Part shown: in pieces, positions 24,701 to 36,270 of the stretch
How positions within the stretch are numbered: the first letter of the stretch is position 1
Layout: each line of letters begins with the position of its first letter
NCBI RefSeq assembly: GCF_047948215.1
Contig: NC_134462.1
Span: 118,354,437-118,418,436, forward strand
From: Lycorma delicatula
Lineage: Eukaryota; Arthropoda; Insecta; Hemiptera; Fulgoridae
Direction of reading: 5' to 3'
Length of the DNA: 64,000 nt
The notes under the pieces: model-generated
What the model was told of the DNA's origin: nothing
The model's input: the letters and a program-made list of their open reading frames with translations, nothing else
Databases searched by the model: none
Translations under genes and position numbers: made by a program

Positions 24701-25990
24701 GTACCTAATGTTCAATTTTTTAAGGTTTTATGAAACTTTAAATTGTGTTCATTTAACCTGGGCGTATACTCAAATCTAACAATAGCAAAGCATTGCAAAG
24801 TCTGCTAGAATTGAGCACTTATTGAGAATATTGTATTATATTATATATAATTTATTGAAATAACACTTTAAAGTGTAATTAAAAAACATACATTGACCAA
24901 ATTTGTAAGATGCAGTATTGAAGTGAGTATTTTACACGATTTTTTCATGAATTTTAACGATGTTTACACGTGCATTCAATAAGAATCAACTTAACCTACA
25001 AATTTAAATTGTCAGTTCTCATTTGATTCTATGCAACTTATGAAGTATTGAACGTCACTTTGAAAATAAAATGTAAGTTTGTAAAATAAATTATAACATT
25101 TATAAAATTAAAATATAAGTTACTTATAATAATTATAGTTTTAAGTATATTTAAAAAATTGAAGTTATCATTTTTGTAGCTGATTAATTTTATAAAAATT
25201 TTTCTAAAATTGCTTTTAATTTACAATTATCTAAAATTTGGTAAAAGAGATGTTAAAATAAAGAATGAGAAAAATGATAAAAAATAGTTAAAAATTTTAA
25301 CTACGTTGCTTTTTTTTTTACATTGCTTTAATTTTTTTATTAATTGATTAACTAAGCTATCACATGGTTATGAAACTTCAAAATTATTAAATAGAAAAAA
25401 AACGTAGGAGGTACTTTTTTAGAATGATCTTAAGTGAAAATTAGCAGTAACGTGGATGAAAATTTATTAATTACACTAATTATTAATTTTACAACGTTTT
25501 GATTTTTTAATTCAATTTTCATCAGACATCTTAATATTTAGTGAAAATAAATATTAACCATACTACACATAATAAATCAACAAACCCATTACAATAATAC
25601 AACAATCAGAAACTGATAATAGTCATATTACATAAATATATGTAAAAACATTCTCAACTATGCTAAGAAACATTGGTAAAAATTTGGTTGCAACTGATAG
25701 AGTAGTTTTTTTACTTATACCAACATAGAACCTCTTCGTTTTTATATAATAGTATAAATTATGAACATTTAATACCTAATAGTAAAACAACAGAAAGAAA
25801 AATAAAATAAATCATAAATGGTAAGAAAAATGATTTAACAATGAGAAAAGTAAAAGATACTGCAATATTTGAAAATAAGAACCGAAGAGATAATGCACAG
25901 CATTCACAAGTGAAGATCTTAAGACACCGTAGACAAATTAACAGTTAATTTTGTGCAACGATAAGTGAATAATGATCGATTAAATAAGAG
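24701..25990. other. AT-rich DNA, nothing seen
   Basis: Very AT-rich with poly-A/T runs. No feature supported. Confidence 0.6.
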
Positions 25991-25993
25991 GAT

Positions 25994-26082
25994 ATATGAA
26001 AATTATTCATATATACTCTGAATACAGTTTAAGGTAACTGTATTCATATTTCTTAGCTTACTGTCTCATCTAAGACAGTAAG
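25994..26082. repeat. Three consecutive hairpins
   Basis: ATATGAA/TTCATAT (25994-26012), TGAATACAGTT/AACTGTATTCA (26019-26046) and CTTACTGTCT/AGACAGTAAG (26057-26082) are each perfectly paired with 5-6 base loops and separated by 6-10 bases. Confidence 0.85.
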
Positions 26083-26199
26083 TTATATATGATACTTAAT
26101 TATAGCAATCCTGACGTTTAACCAGCTGATATAAAAAGTTCCCTATTCAAGTAATTTAGATATCCGTATAGTATTATTACAACTATTTTATCATAATTC

Positions 26200-26884
26200 T
26201 TTGGGTACAAATAAAAAAGTTAGAAGTATGTGGGTGTAATCATGTAGTTTTTCTTTTTCGCTTTCCTTTCGGATCTGTTTAACTTGTGCACTTTCGGCTC
26301 TTAGTTTAGCTTGTCTACTGTATTATAATACGCAAAAGCAAAAGAGGATTCCTCCCGTTGTTTATGTTCAGACTCATGTATCATCACCTCTTTATTATAT
26401 TGTAAAAGTAAATTAATATATTAACTCTATAGTTCATCTTACTCACTGTAAAATAAATGAATTCATCAATATTCAGCTAGACTTGTTAACAGCTGATGTT
26501 TTATATTAAAAATGTAACAATATAACTATTTCTGTATTGTTCAGTCAGTGTAAATTAAGCAGGCTTACAGTAAACACAAACGCTATTCATTTAAACATAA
26601 ATTAAGTAACAATGTAATATTATTCATGAAACATTAAAGGATCATATTCAAACATAAAACGAACGATGCCTTTATTTATTATTATACATACAGGATAATA
26701 TATACAAGATAATTACTCCTAACCAAGATATTATAGCACAGCAGAAGTTACTCGAACATATTTTTGGTCCTTCGACCACGGATATGATGTGAAATCTAAA
26801 GAATTTTAATATCAAATATATTTCGTACTATAAAAGAGCTAGCAACAATTTATATCTACAACATTATATACGAGTATATTTAAT
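26200..26884 (+). other. Possible 5' LTR/leader remnant of a BEL element
   Basis: Just upstream of the direct repeat is TTTTTGGTCCTTCGACCACGG (about 26761-26781). From memory (unverified), GGTCCTTCG wording is frequent in the leader of insect BEL/Pao elements. TGTATTGTTCAGTCAGTG at 26535-26552 looks like an arthropod TCAGT initiator. The stretch does not match the putative 3' LTR of element 1, so it may belong to another family. Weak call. Confidence 0.25.
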
Positions 26885-27613
26885 AGTTATGAAATATTTA
26901 TTTTTTACAAATAGTAATTTTCTATTTATTTTATTAATAAATAGGGTTTTGTATTTTTTCTCATGATTATAATTTGTATTGATTGATTACACCATTATGT
27001 TTTGAATGGTACTGCAGGTGAGTTGTTTTTATTAAACTATTAAAAAAATTACAAAAAATATTTTTTTAACATAATTCTTTTGTTCTGTTGTTACAGGTAC
27101 GATACAGGTAATTTACTTCATAGGTTAATGACTGTGGATTATTTGAACAGCATTAACTTTACTTAAATATTTATCTTTGTTAATGTAATAGTAACGACTG
27201 GAAGGAGGAATATTTATTTTGTAGCAGGTGGTCCTTTTTCCAGTATGTTAAACTAATTATTTTACTGTTTCATCAACAAACTTGTTTATATTTATTTGGT
27301 AATTATGTGAATATTCGGATAATAAATATATCCATGGTATTTTAAGAAAAATATCGTGTTGGCACAGGTAAGTCCCTCTGTAGGTTGTTTTTATTTTTTA
27401 TTTATATATTTTTATACACGAGTGTTTTTTCAGGTCTTGTATGCATTTAATTCATTCGGTTACGTTTTAGTTTTAAGTCGTGTTCGTATCCCACCCAGTA
27501 CACTTTGGTAAAAGTTATTAGAAACTGGATTTTAATTTTTTTATTGATTATTCTATTGCACAATTAGCTGTACAAAAGGTATGTAAAACATGACCATATC
27601 TTGAAAAGAAGTG
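26885..27613 (+). repeat. Direct repeat X, copy 1 (upstream of BEL element 1)
   Basis: About 729 bases nearly identical to 32011-32712. Both begin AGTTATGAAATATTTATTTT and end TATCTTGAAAAGAAGTG. The main difference is a TATGTTAAAC...TTTATTT segment here (about 27243-27300) that is replaced by a TA run in copy 2. Ends are not TG...CA and no target duplication flanks either copy. Inside are splice-like strings (GCACAGGTAAGT near 27362, TTTTTTCAGGT near 27425). Copy 1 abuts the protease fragment of BEL element 1. Confidence 0.92.
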
Positions 27614-27684
27614 AATTAATAACTCGTTATGTCAATCAAATTACAGTGTCACAGTTAAACTATACTCCCACTATGAAAACTTTA

Positions 27685-28200
27685 CATTAGACATTGTTTG
27701 TGCTGTATTACCGAACCTGACAATCTTCCTGCTGAATCATTTCATTCATCTCATCTCAATTTACCTGAGAACTTATTTTTTGCGGACCCAAACTTTAACA
27801 TTTCTTCTAATATTGATGTCCTTTTAGGTGCACAGTACTTCCTAAACCTTATTTTGCCGAATAAATTTGTACGTAACCAGCATTTTCCCTTGATACAAGA
27901 AACTAGACTAGGATATATATTAGTTGGAAACCTTCCTTTAATGTTACATGCCACAATTCCGTTTCTTCTTTTTTCATTAATATTGACAATAAACCTCTTT
28001 CATCACAGATAGAAAAATTCTGGGAAGTAGAAGAACCTATTTTTGTCAAACAAACCTGTCATGATAACTCAATATGTGAAAGGAATTTCATAGAAAATAC
28101 AATTAGAAATAAGGATGTTAGATTTATCGTTACGTTACCTTGTAAATCAGATAACATCAAACTTGGTGATTCCCTTAATAATGCCAAAAATAGATTTTTG
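27685..28200 (+). pseudogene. BEL/Pao element 1: protease C-terminal part
   Basis: The plus frame from about 27690 reads the distal half of the BEL/Pao aspartic-protease domain. Blocks are NLPENLFFADPNFN, NIDVLLGAQYFLNLILP and FPLIQETRLGYILVGN. The catalytic LDSGS part and all of gag are missing, because the sequence joins repeat X at about 27613-27685. A frameshift near 27960 moves the continuation (KFWEVEEPIF, then a cysteine) to another frame before the RT. The same protein block in element 2 is only about half identical, so the two elements belong to different families. Confidence 0.85.
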
Positions 28201-28800
28201 TCTTTAGAAAGTAAATTTATTCAAGACCCAAGTTTTAAGAAGGAATACACTAATTTTATTAATGAATATATAGATCTAGGTCATATGTCTGAACTTAATT
28301 CAAAGGATTTATTGATATCTGATTCAGAGGTTTTTTATCTACCTCATCATGCTGTTTTCAAGGAAACAAGCTTAACAACCAAACTAATAGTTGTGTGACG
28401 GCTCAGCCAAATCCAGCAATGGTCTTAATCTAAATGATACACAAATGATAGGATCTACGGTTCAACAAGACTTATTTTCAATAATTTTAAGATTTAGAGT
28501 CCATAATTATGTTATCACATCTGATATCACAAAAATGTATAGACAGTTTCTAGTTATTCAAAGGGACAGTAAGTTGCAAAGAATTCTGTGGCGTGAAAAC
28601 CCTGAACAAGACTTAAAGCATTATGCCTTAAGAACAGTAACCTATGGTACAACTAGTGCCTCATTTTTAGCTACTCGTTTAGTTCAAATTGCCAATGATA
28701 ATAACGATCAATTTACTAATGCCTGCAATGCCATATTAAATGATTTTTATGTTGATGACCTTATTACAGGAGCTGATAGTGTACATGAAATTAAGTAATT
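28201..28800 (+). pseudogene. BEL/Pao element 1: reverse transcriptase
   Basis: RT polymerises cDNA from element RNA. Visible in order are YLPHHAVFKE, a frame break at about 28395 where two bases are missing before DGSAKSSNGLNLND, then MIGSTVQQDLFSIILRFR, ITSDITKMYRQF (first catalytic Asp block), LRTVTYGTTSASFLATR and the active-site DFYVDDLITGA. YVDD and the order of blocks are diagnostic of BEL/Pao RT. A stop after HEIK at about 28798 and several later stops show it cannot make a full polyprotein. Confidence 0.93.
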
Positions 28801-29770
28801 GAAAACTGATGTATATAACTTATTAAAACAGTATGGCTTTCCCCTTCATAAGTGTTTCTCCAACTGTCAAAATATTGTTTTCTCAACTGATGATACTATA
28901 CCATTAAACACACCTATATCATAAAATAAAAATGAAAACATACGTACTTTAGGTATATTATGGAATAATTACTTAGATAAATTAACTTATGAAGTCAATC
29001 AAAAAAAAAAAGGAAGTTATTCAGTAAAAGACATATTTTATCAATTATTTCTGGTATCTATGATCCATCAGGTCTCACTGGACCCATTATATTTTTATGC
29101 AAAGCCTTTGGCAAGTCAAGTGCAATTGGGATGATACTTTACTCGATAATTTACTATCGCAGTGGCAAATTTTGTACAATCAATTAAGTTTAGTTAGTTC
29201 TATAAATGTTGACAGATCAATTAAGTTTAGTTAGTTCTATAAATGTTGACAGATGTGTAAAGTTAAGCATTGATAGTAGCATGAAATCCTTTCAACTCCA
29301 TGGATTTGCAGATGAATCTCTTAAGGGTTTCGGATATTGTATATATGTTAGAATTACTTAATAATAAGGTTTCATGTAATTTATTGTATTCTAAATCACG
29401 AGTTGCCCCTTTAAAACAAATTACTCTTCTAAGACTTGAACTCTGTGCTTGTTTGCTCTTATCACGTTTACTCAAGCAAGTAACATTAGCTTTAAATGAA
29501 AAAATCAATGAAATTCATTTAAATTTTGATTCCATGATTGCACTCCATTGGATTCATGGTCAATCCACCAATTGGAAGTTGTTTGTAGCCAATCGAGTTT
29601 CAGAAATTCAACAGTTGACTTCTAATGCGAAGTGGCATCATATTGAATCACCTTCGAATCCTGCCGATATACTCTCTCGGGGATGTCTTCCGGAAAAATT
29701 AATTAATTTTGCATTATGGTGGCATGGTCCAAGCTGGCTTTTACAAGATTCTTCCTGTTGGCCAACTAAT
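28801..29770 (+). pseudogene. BEL/Pao element 1: RT thumb and RNase H
   Basis: After the RT core the frame is broken repeatedly. A tandem 37-base duplication (29179-29215 and 29216-29252, not a multiple of three) is one cause. RNase H, which would degrade the RNA strand, is recognisable from LHGFADES (near 29297), SKSRVAPLKQITLLRLELCA, NFDSMIALHWIHG, FVANRVSEIQQL and the NPADILSRG / WWHGPSW ending. The LELCA and NPAD.SRG blocks are hallmarks of the Pao RNase H region. The first acidic block is shifted relative to the rest. Confidence 0.9.
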
Positions 29771-31370
29771 CATCACTTTAATTCTACTGAAAAAAATATT
29801 GATCCTCAATTCCTTGTTGAAAAACGTCAAACTGTTCAAGTATCTGTTATGACCTCTAATATTACTGATTATACTGAGAAATACTCATCGCTGTCTAAAC
29901 TAATTCATGTTTTTATTTATTGTTTTAGATTCATTCAAAATATTAAGCATAAGTCTATTAACCATAAAAAATTTGATGCATTGTCTTCAAATGAATTAGA
30001 ATTCGCTCTTGAATTTTTCATTCATCAATCTCAGTTAGCATATTTTCAGTCTGAAATTAATGGTCTTCAAAACCAACGTTTCACTTCGAAACAAAGTAAA
30101 CTCAGTTCACTAGATCCATTTTTAGACGGTAAAGGTTTACTTCGTGTAGGAGGTAGACTGGAACATTCTAATTTGCCTTTCGATAAAAAACATCGATTAA
30201 TACTACATCCTCATGCAAACATAACAAGGTTAATCATCCACAGTGAACATTTACGTCTTTTACATGCTGGACTCCAATTAACTCACAGTTCTCTTCGTCA
30301 AAGATTTTGGATTGTGAATGCAAAAATAGCTATTCGTTCTATAGTTCGGAAATGCCTAAAATGTTTTCGTTTTAATGCTGATAAGCAATCTCAGCAACTT
30401 GGTCAATTACCCTCTTCTAGAATTACTCCTTCGCGAGCCTTTTCTAGTTGCGCTATTGACTATGGTAGCCCTATTATGATTCGCCATGGCGGGCAGAAAT
30501 CTAAAATTCTTTCAAAGGCCTATATTGCGCTTTTTATTTGCTTAGTTACTAAGGCTATTCATTTAGAACTTGTTTCAGATTTAACAAAATCCTTCAATGC
30601 AGCTTTAAGACGATTTATTGCTCGTAGAGGTATTTGTAATCAAACGTATTCAGATAACGCTACTAACGTTCGTTGTGCTAGGAACACTCTTTATGAATTG
30701 TTTCAATTCTTTGAATCAAAGGACTTCAATACGACGACTATTCAATCTTTTGTTCAAATTCTCAAAATTTCAAATGGTCAATTATTTCCCCTTCCTCGCC
30801 CCACTTTGGTGGCTTGTGGGAAAGCGGGATCAAGAGTGTTAAATTTCATCTTCGCCGTGTCATTGGACAAACCATTCTTACCTTCGAGGAGTTTTATACA
30901 ATTTTAACTCAAATCGAAGCATGTCTTAATTCTCACCCACTTTTCGCTATTTCTAATGACCCTAAAGATCCTGAACCGCTTACTCCTGACCCATTTCTCA
31001 TTTCTTAATTGGCTCTCCTCTTACTTCATTTCCTGACCCAGACTTTTCCAAAATTCCAGAAAATCGTTTAGGTAGGTGGCAACTATTGTAGAAATTTATT
31101 CAAGTTATTTGGAAAAGATGGTCTAAAGATTACTTGCATCAAATGCAACAACGCAATAAATGGCGTTTCTCAATAGAAATCTTTGTGAGGGCGATTTAGT
31201 TCTAATTTGTGATGACAATACTTCTCCATTATTTTGGAAATCTGGAATTGTTACTCATGCTTTCATGGGTTCTGATAATTTAGTTAGAGTTGTTGACATT
31301 CGTACATCAAATGGTGTATTTCGTAGACCAATACATAAATTGTGTCTGCTACCTTTATCAGATAAATAAT
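29771..31370 (+). pseudogene. BEL/Pao element 1: integrase and C-terminal domain
   Basis: Integrase inserts the cDNA. The zinc-binding part is HSEHLRLLHAG followed by CLKC. The catalytic core shows CAIDYGSP (first Asp), KAIHLELVSDLTKSF and YSDNATN (second Asp; Ala where Gly is usual). After a frameshift near 30800 comes [16 protein letters not shown] with the third acidic residue, then [14 protein letters not shown]. The C-terminal domain resumes at about 31160 with CEGDLVLICDDNTSPLFW and FRRPIHKLCLLP, ending at a stop at 31369. The frame is open for 535 codons from 29300, so decay is fairly recent. Confidence 0.93.
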
Positions 31371-31621
31371 TAAATCTTAATGGTTTTTATTCAATGTTTT
31401 TTTTTTTTTTGTTTTTATATGTATTCATTTTATTACTTATGTATATCTCATTAACTATTATATGATATTACCTAATATTGTATTATTTGTCAAGGTTACA
31501 TTATGTTAAAAAACTGTATCATATTTGTATTACGTTATACTATGAATTTTCTTATAACTTAATTATTTATGTATTACTCAATCGTTTATATTCAAAATCT
31601 GCCGAATTTGGCGGTCAGTTA

Positions 31622-32011
31622 TGTTAAGTTTTAATTTCATGTTTTCTTATTCAAAATATTGTAATGGTAGCTTGTTGTTGTAGTTACATTTCACGCCGCT
31701 AGGGCTGTTCAGACGCGTTCTCTTCCTTTGTTTCACACTCGAGTATTGTGGACACACGTTGCAAGATGTTATGTAGTGGGAAGGTAAATGCATTTACTTA
31801 TTCAATAATTAATTTACGTTAATCCGATTCAATGTACTTCAATACTCAAAATATTACGTGTATTATTAATATCCAATGTGTTATTACTAAACTGAAATCA
31901 AACTACAACAAACAACACCACCAGATATATCTTATCAAAAATGTATTCTACAAATGCTACATAAACTCAATATGGATTCGTCTAATTATTCAATCTTCAA
32001 GCTAATCAACA
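31622..32011 (+). repeat. Putative 3' LTR of BEL element 1
   Basis: Begins TGTTAAG and can end at AATCAACA (32011), giving the TGTT...AACA inverted ends usual for BEL LTRs. It lies 252 bases after the integrase-side stop and is preceded by GAATTTGGCGGTCAGTTA, a poor but possible priming tract. The exact right end is uncertain (an alternative is ACAACA near 31917). There is no second copy of this LTR in the window, so the call rests on position and end motifs only. Confidence 0.45.
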
Positions 32012-32712
32012 GTTATGAAATATTTATTTTTGACAAATAGTAATTTTCTTTTTATTTGATTAATAAATAGGGTTTTGTATTTTTTCTCATGATTATAATT
32101 TGTATTGATTGATTATACCATTATGTTTTGAATGGTGCTGTATTGATGTGTTGTTTTTATTAAACTATTAAAAAAATCCCAAATAATATTTTTTTAACAT
32201 AATTCTTTTGTTCTATTGTTACAGGTACGATTCAGGTAATTTACTTCATAGGTTAAAGACTGTAGATTATTTGAACAACGTTAACTTTACTTAAATATTT
32301 ATTTCTGTTAACGTAATACTAACGACTGGAAGGAGAAATATTTATTTTGTAGCAGATGGTCCTTTTTCCAGTATATATATATATATATATTTATTTCGTA
32401 AACATGTGAATATTCGGATAATAAATATATGCATGGTATTTTAAGAAAAATATGGTATTCGCCCAGGTAAGTCCCTCTGTAGGTTGTTTTTATTTTTTAT
32501 TTATATATTTTTATACATGTGTGTTTTTTCAGGTTTTGTATGCATTTAATTCATTCGGTTATGTTTTAGTTTTAAGTCGTGTTCGTATCCCACCCAGTAC
32601 ACTTTGGTAAAAGTTATTAGAAACTGGGTTTTAATTTTTTTATTGATTATTATATTGTACAATTAGCTGTACAAAAGGTATGTAAAACATGACTATATCT
32701 TGAAAAGAAGTG
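32011..32712 (+). repeat. Direct repeat X, copy 2 (downstream of BEL element 1)
   Basis: About 702 bases nearly identical to 26885-27613 and in the same orientation. A TA microsatellite (32372-32391) marks a deletion of about 35 bases relative to copy 1. It starts exactly where the putative 3' LTR of element 1 ends and stops about 670 bases before the gag of element 2. Confidence 0.92.
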
Positions 32713-33073
32713 GAAAAAAAATTTCTCATGCATGTTTTTTGAAAAATTCCAATTCCGGATCATGCAGTATACTTCTCGCATTAAATAATTTTTAGGGGAT
32801 TTTCTTTAATTCTGATATTTTTGTAATATCATGTTTTCTATTTTTAACTGTTTGTAGAACTGTATTCATTAATAAATGTTTTTCTTACTGTATTGCCTTG
32901 GTTTTGTTGTTCGGTTAGCTTTAGAAGAGTGGGGAGTTGTTTGCTTTTACATATGTATTGCGCATGTTCTGAGTGTGTTTAGTTGAAGTGCCTAAACTGT
33001 GCGTTGTTAAAAAGAATGTTGCTAGGATACAAATATACGATCAGCCCTTCAAAATTACAGCCTGATTCTAAAG

Positions 33074-33146
33074 TATAACGCCATAAAGAGTAAATACTAC
33101 TCTTATGGCGGTATAAATACTGTCATAAGTAGCTCATTTTATCAGT
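33074..33146 (+). promoter_or_regulatory. LTR-type core promoter of BEL element 2 with hairpin
   Basis: TATAAATA begins at 33112 and the arthropod initiator TCAGT is at 33142-33146, which puts the initiator A 32 bases downstream, the canonical spacing. A near-perfect inverted repeat (33074-33092 with 33098-33115, 5-base loop, one mismatch and one deletion) ends inside the TATA box. Position about 235 bases before the gag start suggests this is the U3/R part of an LTR whose limits I could not fix. Confidence 0.6.
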
Positions 33147-33378
33147 GCACGATTTAAATCTTCAGTTGTATTAGATAGAATATTTTTAATTGAATTCTTC
33201 ATTTGTAGATTTTGAACAATACGGTGTAATTTTTGCTTATACCGTGTAATGTCTTTTTTTATTTTATTTTACATTTAAATTTTATTGTTTCATCATTAAC
33301 GTAATAACATTTAATTTATTTCTTATTTAATTTAAATTGTTAATAATTTAGATTGTCAATTAAGCTATTAATATTATA

Positions 33379-34700
33379 ATGGATAAAGAGCAGTTAATTT
33401 TACAAAGAGGTTCAGTAAAGGTCTGTATAACAAGAATCGGCACATTTACTAATGAATATGATCCTTCACAAGGTGATAGACACGCCTTCCAAATTAAGTT
33501 CAGAAATCTCTTGATTTACAAGGCAAATATATCATTCAATCAAAACTTGAAATGAATTTTGACGATGATGTTTTATCATCGGATCGCGAACAAGTCGAGG
33601 AAGACTTGTGTACTGTAGAGTATAAATTACAACAGTTAATAAACTGTAATGATAACCAAAATCTTCAAATCAAGAGGTTAGTTCAAATACTAGTATTAAT
33701 CAGATACAACTACAACCCATTAATATACCTTCATTTGAAGGTAATTTTTTAGATTTACGACGTTATTACAACACATTTAATGATTTAGTACATAACAGAA
33801 ATGATTTAACCAATGTATAAAAATTACATTATTTGCATTCTTTTTTGAAAGATGAAGCATTAGCTATCATTAAAAATCTGCCAATAACAAATGAAAATTA
33901 TATAATTGCTTTAGATTCATTAAGGGTACGATATGACAACAAATATATAATTGCATATCATAATGCTGATCACATTTCAAGATCAGATTCTATAAAAAAA
34001 GAATCTGTAGATTCTTTATCTAAATTTATTATCGAAATATCCTTATATGTAAATTCGCATGAAGCAATGCAACTTCCTGTTAACACATATGAATTTATCG
34101 TCGTCAAATTTCTAGCATTAAAAATGGTCTACAACACCTCAAGATTATGGAGGGAGAAATTGTCAAATTTAAAGATTTTATTATTTCGAAACAACTTCTC
34201 AAAAATTTCATTGTAGTTACTTCAAACGGGTAAGTGAATACAAGCAACAATATCAAAGGAAAACGTTACACAATTCCACTAAAACTTTCAAACACTTTAC
34301 CTTAAATGCTAACAAGCAGTACAAAGGAAATAATGTCAGTTATTATTCAAAATCTAACTTTAACCAATGTTTGTTTTGTAATTCAAATCATTATTTACTA
34401 CATTTTAAAGAATTTTTTAATTAGTCCATTGATGATCTTCAAGACGTTTTGGGGATAATAATTATTGTTTAAATGTTTGCGTAAAGGTCATTCTATTATA
34501 TATTATTATTAAAAAACTTTATGTAAGATTTGTGCTAAAAAGCATAATACTATCATTCAAATGGACAAAATTAATGATTCTAAATTAGAAGGCTACACGC
34601 GTGAAATTAATACCTATTGTTCATTTAAGAATCAGTCAAACAAAAATATATATTATATGTAGATAAAATATAATTTATCTACAGGTACATGTAATACCAG
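33379..34700 (+). pseudogene. BEL/Pao element 2: gag
   Basis: Gag forms the particle coat. Starting at ATG 33379 (MDKEQLILQRGSVK) the plus strand reads through frame changes near 33500 and 33700. NIPSFEGNFLDLRRYYNTFN and LHSFLKDEALAIIKNLPIT follow (the shared BEL gag core, open at 33833-34216), then ENYIIALDSLRVRY. Two degenerate zinc-knuckle-type blocks follow, CLFCNSNHY near 34372 and CLRKGHS then CKICAKKHN around 34470-34560. Stops between blocks make it a pseudogene. The order matches BEL gag; element 1 lacks this part entirely. Confidence 0.8.
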
Positions 34701-35384
34701 TCATATATATACGCGTATGGTAATACTCATTCATGTAGAATCGTATTAGATTCTGGTAGTCAAGCAATTTTTTGCACATATAGTTTTGCCCGAAGATTGG
34801 GACTTAAATTTATTAAAACCGATCTTCCCTTTCTAGGAATAAATACGCGTCATCACAATCTGAATACAGTGTTAAACTTACACTGCACTTTCGATATTAG
34901 AACTTTTCATTCTAATTGCAATGTGCTGTTTTACCAGAATAACTGACAGCTTTCCTTCATCCACATTAGATATTTCACATTTCAATCTACCACATAATAT
35001 ATTTCCAGTAGATGGCAATTTCAACGTAGCGAATGGTATTGACATCCTCGATGGAGCTTAGTTTTATCTGAATCTTATCTTGCCAGGATAATCCATTCGA
35101 AATTCCGGATTTCCTATTTTTCAGGAAACCAATTTACGATATATACTTAGTGTTTGCCTTCGCAATAAAGTCAAGGGAAATGATGCTGGCACCTTTCCTT
35201 GCTAGTAACAATTATAAAAATCTCTCAATTATATTTGAGAGTTTTGGAAAATTGAAGAAGTTCATACTGATGTTTCAGTTAATGAAACCTCTCGATGTGA
35301 GAAACATTTTCAGTGTAAATATTATTCGACATAATCAAGACAGATTTGACGTACCTTATCACGCAAAACTAATAACATTCAACT
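34701..35384 (+). pseudogene. BEL/Pao element 2: protease and start of RT
   Basis: The aspartic-protease motif LDSGSQAIF is encoded at about 34745-34775, followed by FARRLGLKF. DGNFNVANGIDIL and FYLNLILP then appear, the same blocks seen in element 1 at 27780-27860. FPIFQETNLRYIL follows, then KIEEVHTDVSVNE with the pre-RT cysteine block. The element stops at about 35384, where the A-tail of a minus-strand LINE begins. No RT core follows on the far side of that LINE, so the element is truncated and not merely interrupted. Confidence 0.8.
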
Positions 35385-36270
35385 TTTTTTCTTCTGTTCC
35401 TCTTGATCGGCTCCACAATGAAGTAATACTCGAGCCCGAGGGGTGTCCTTTGACTCTAACGGGCCTCCCTATATCGGCGTGGCGTCCGGCACGGCAGGTC
35501 AGTCTGCTGATTCGGATCTTGTCTCTCTTTGCCTGCCTCTAAGGGGTGGGGCGCAAGGAGCCGGGCTCGGCTATGTCGTTCCCGGGTCAACGCCCCAGCA
35601 GTCGGGACTCTGTGTTTTTCATTCTCTCTATTTTTTTTTTCATGCAGGGGAGGGTGCGGGATTCCCCGTGCATCTTTCCCCACCACCCATTCGTGCAAGC
35701 ACGGACGGACGGCTTCTTAACAGAGCGGACGGCAGCTTAACCCTCTCCTTTCGCGTTCTCTTTACACATCTAAAACACTCCTCCATTCTTGGTAATCAAC
35801 ATTTTTCTTTTTTAGTACTTCCGCCACAAATCTCTCAACTGTTCTCCATTTCTCAACTACCTTTAGCATGATTGCTACTGTGGATTCTGGGATAATACCT
35901 CCTACGTTGTACTTTGCCTTAAGTCTGTCCCATCTACGACACTCAAAAAAGGTATTTTGGCGGGTATCTTCTAGGTCGTAGTACACGCAGTTGGAAAGCT
36001 CGCGTCGCCTAAATCTCTATAAATCGGCTCCGAATTCCCCGAGACTGGAGAGGACTGTAGATAAATATCAGACATAATATCCAACATCCCCGTGACTCCT
36101 GCCTAGCCGCGGCCCCAGTATGTGTATAAGTCTCCTCGTCCAAGTCCCCGTAGGGGCTGCATCCCATTTTGCTTTCCACTCTTCAATTAGTAATGGGCGG
36201 CATCGTCTCTACTCATGTCTTCATATACTCGTTTCATCTGAAGTGCTCGCAGTTGGATCGGCGGATTTTA
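35385..36270 (-). pseudogene. R1-type LINE 3' part inserted in BEL element 2
   Basis: On minus, from about 36180 to 35760, the frame-shifted protein reads LIEEWKAKWDAAPTGTWTRR, LGRSHGDVGYYV, a degenerate STVLSSLGEF block, then NCVYYDLED, NTFFECRRWDRL, VAIMLKVVEKWRTVERFV. This is the C-terminal end of R1-type ORF2 proteins (GrWT, TGHG-like, then a C-C-H-C zinc finger). Here the second Cys and the His of the finger are replaced. A GC-rich 3' untranslated part (about 35400-35760) runs to an A-tail seen on plus as a T-run at 35384-35392. It is 5'-truncated at about 36270; RT itself is absent. Confidence 0.82.

Noticed and set aside
35443..35871. 142-codon plus-strand frame in GC-rich DNA
   Set aside because: It is antisense to the 3' part of the minus-strand R1-type LINE.
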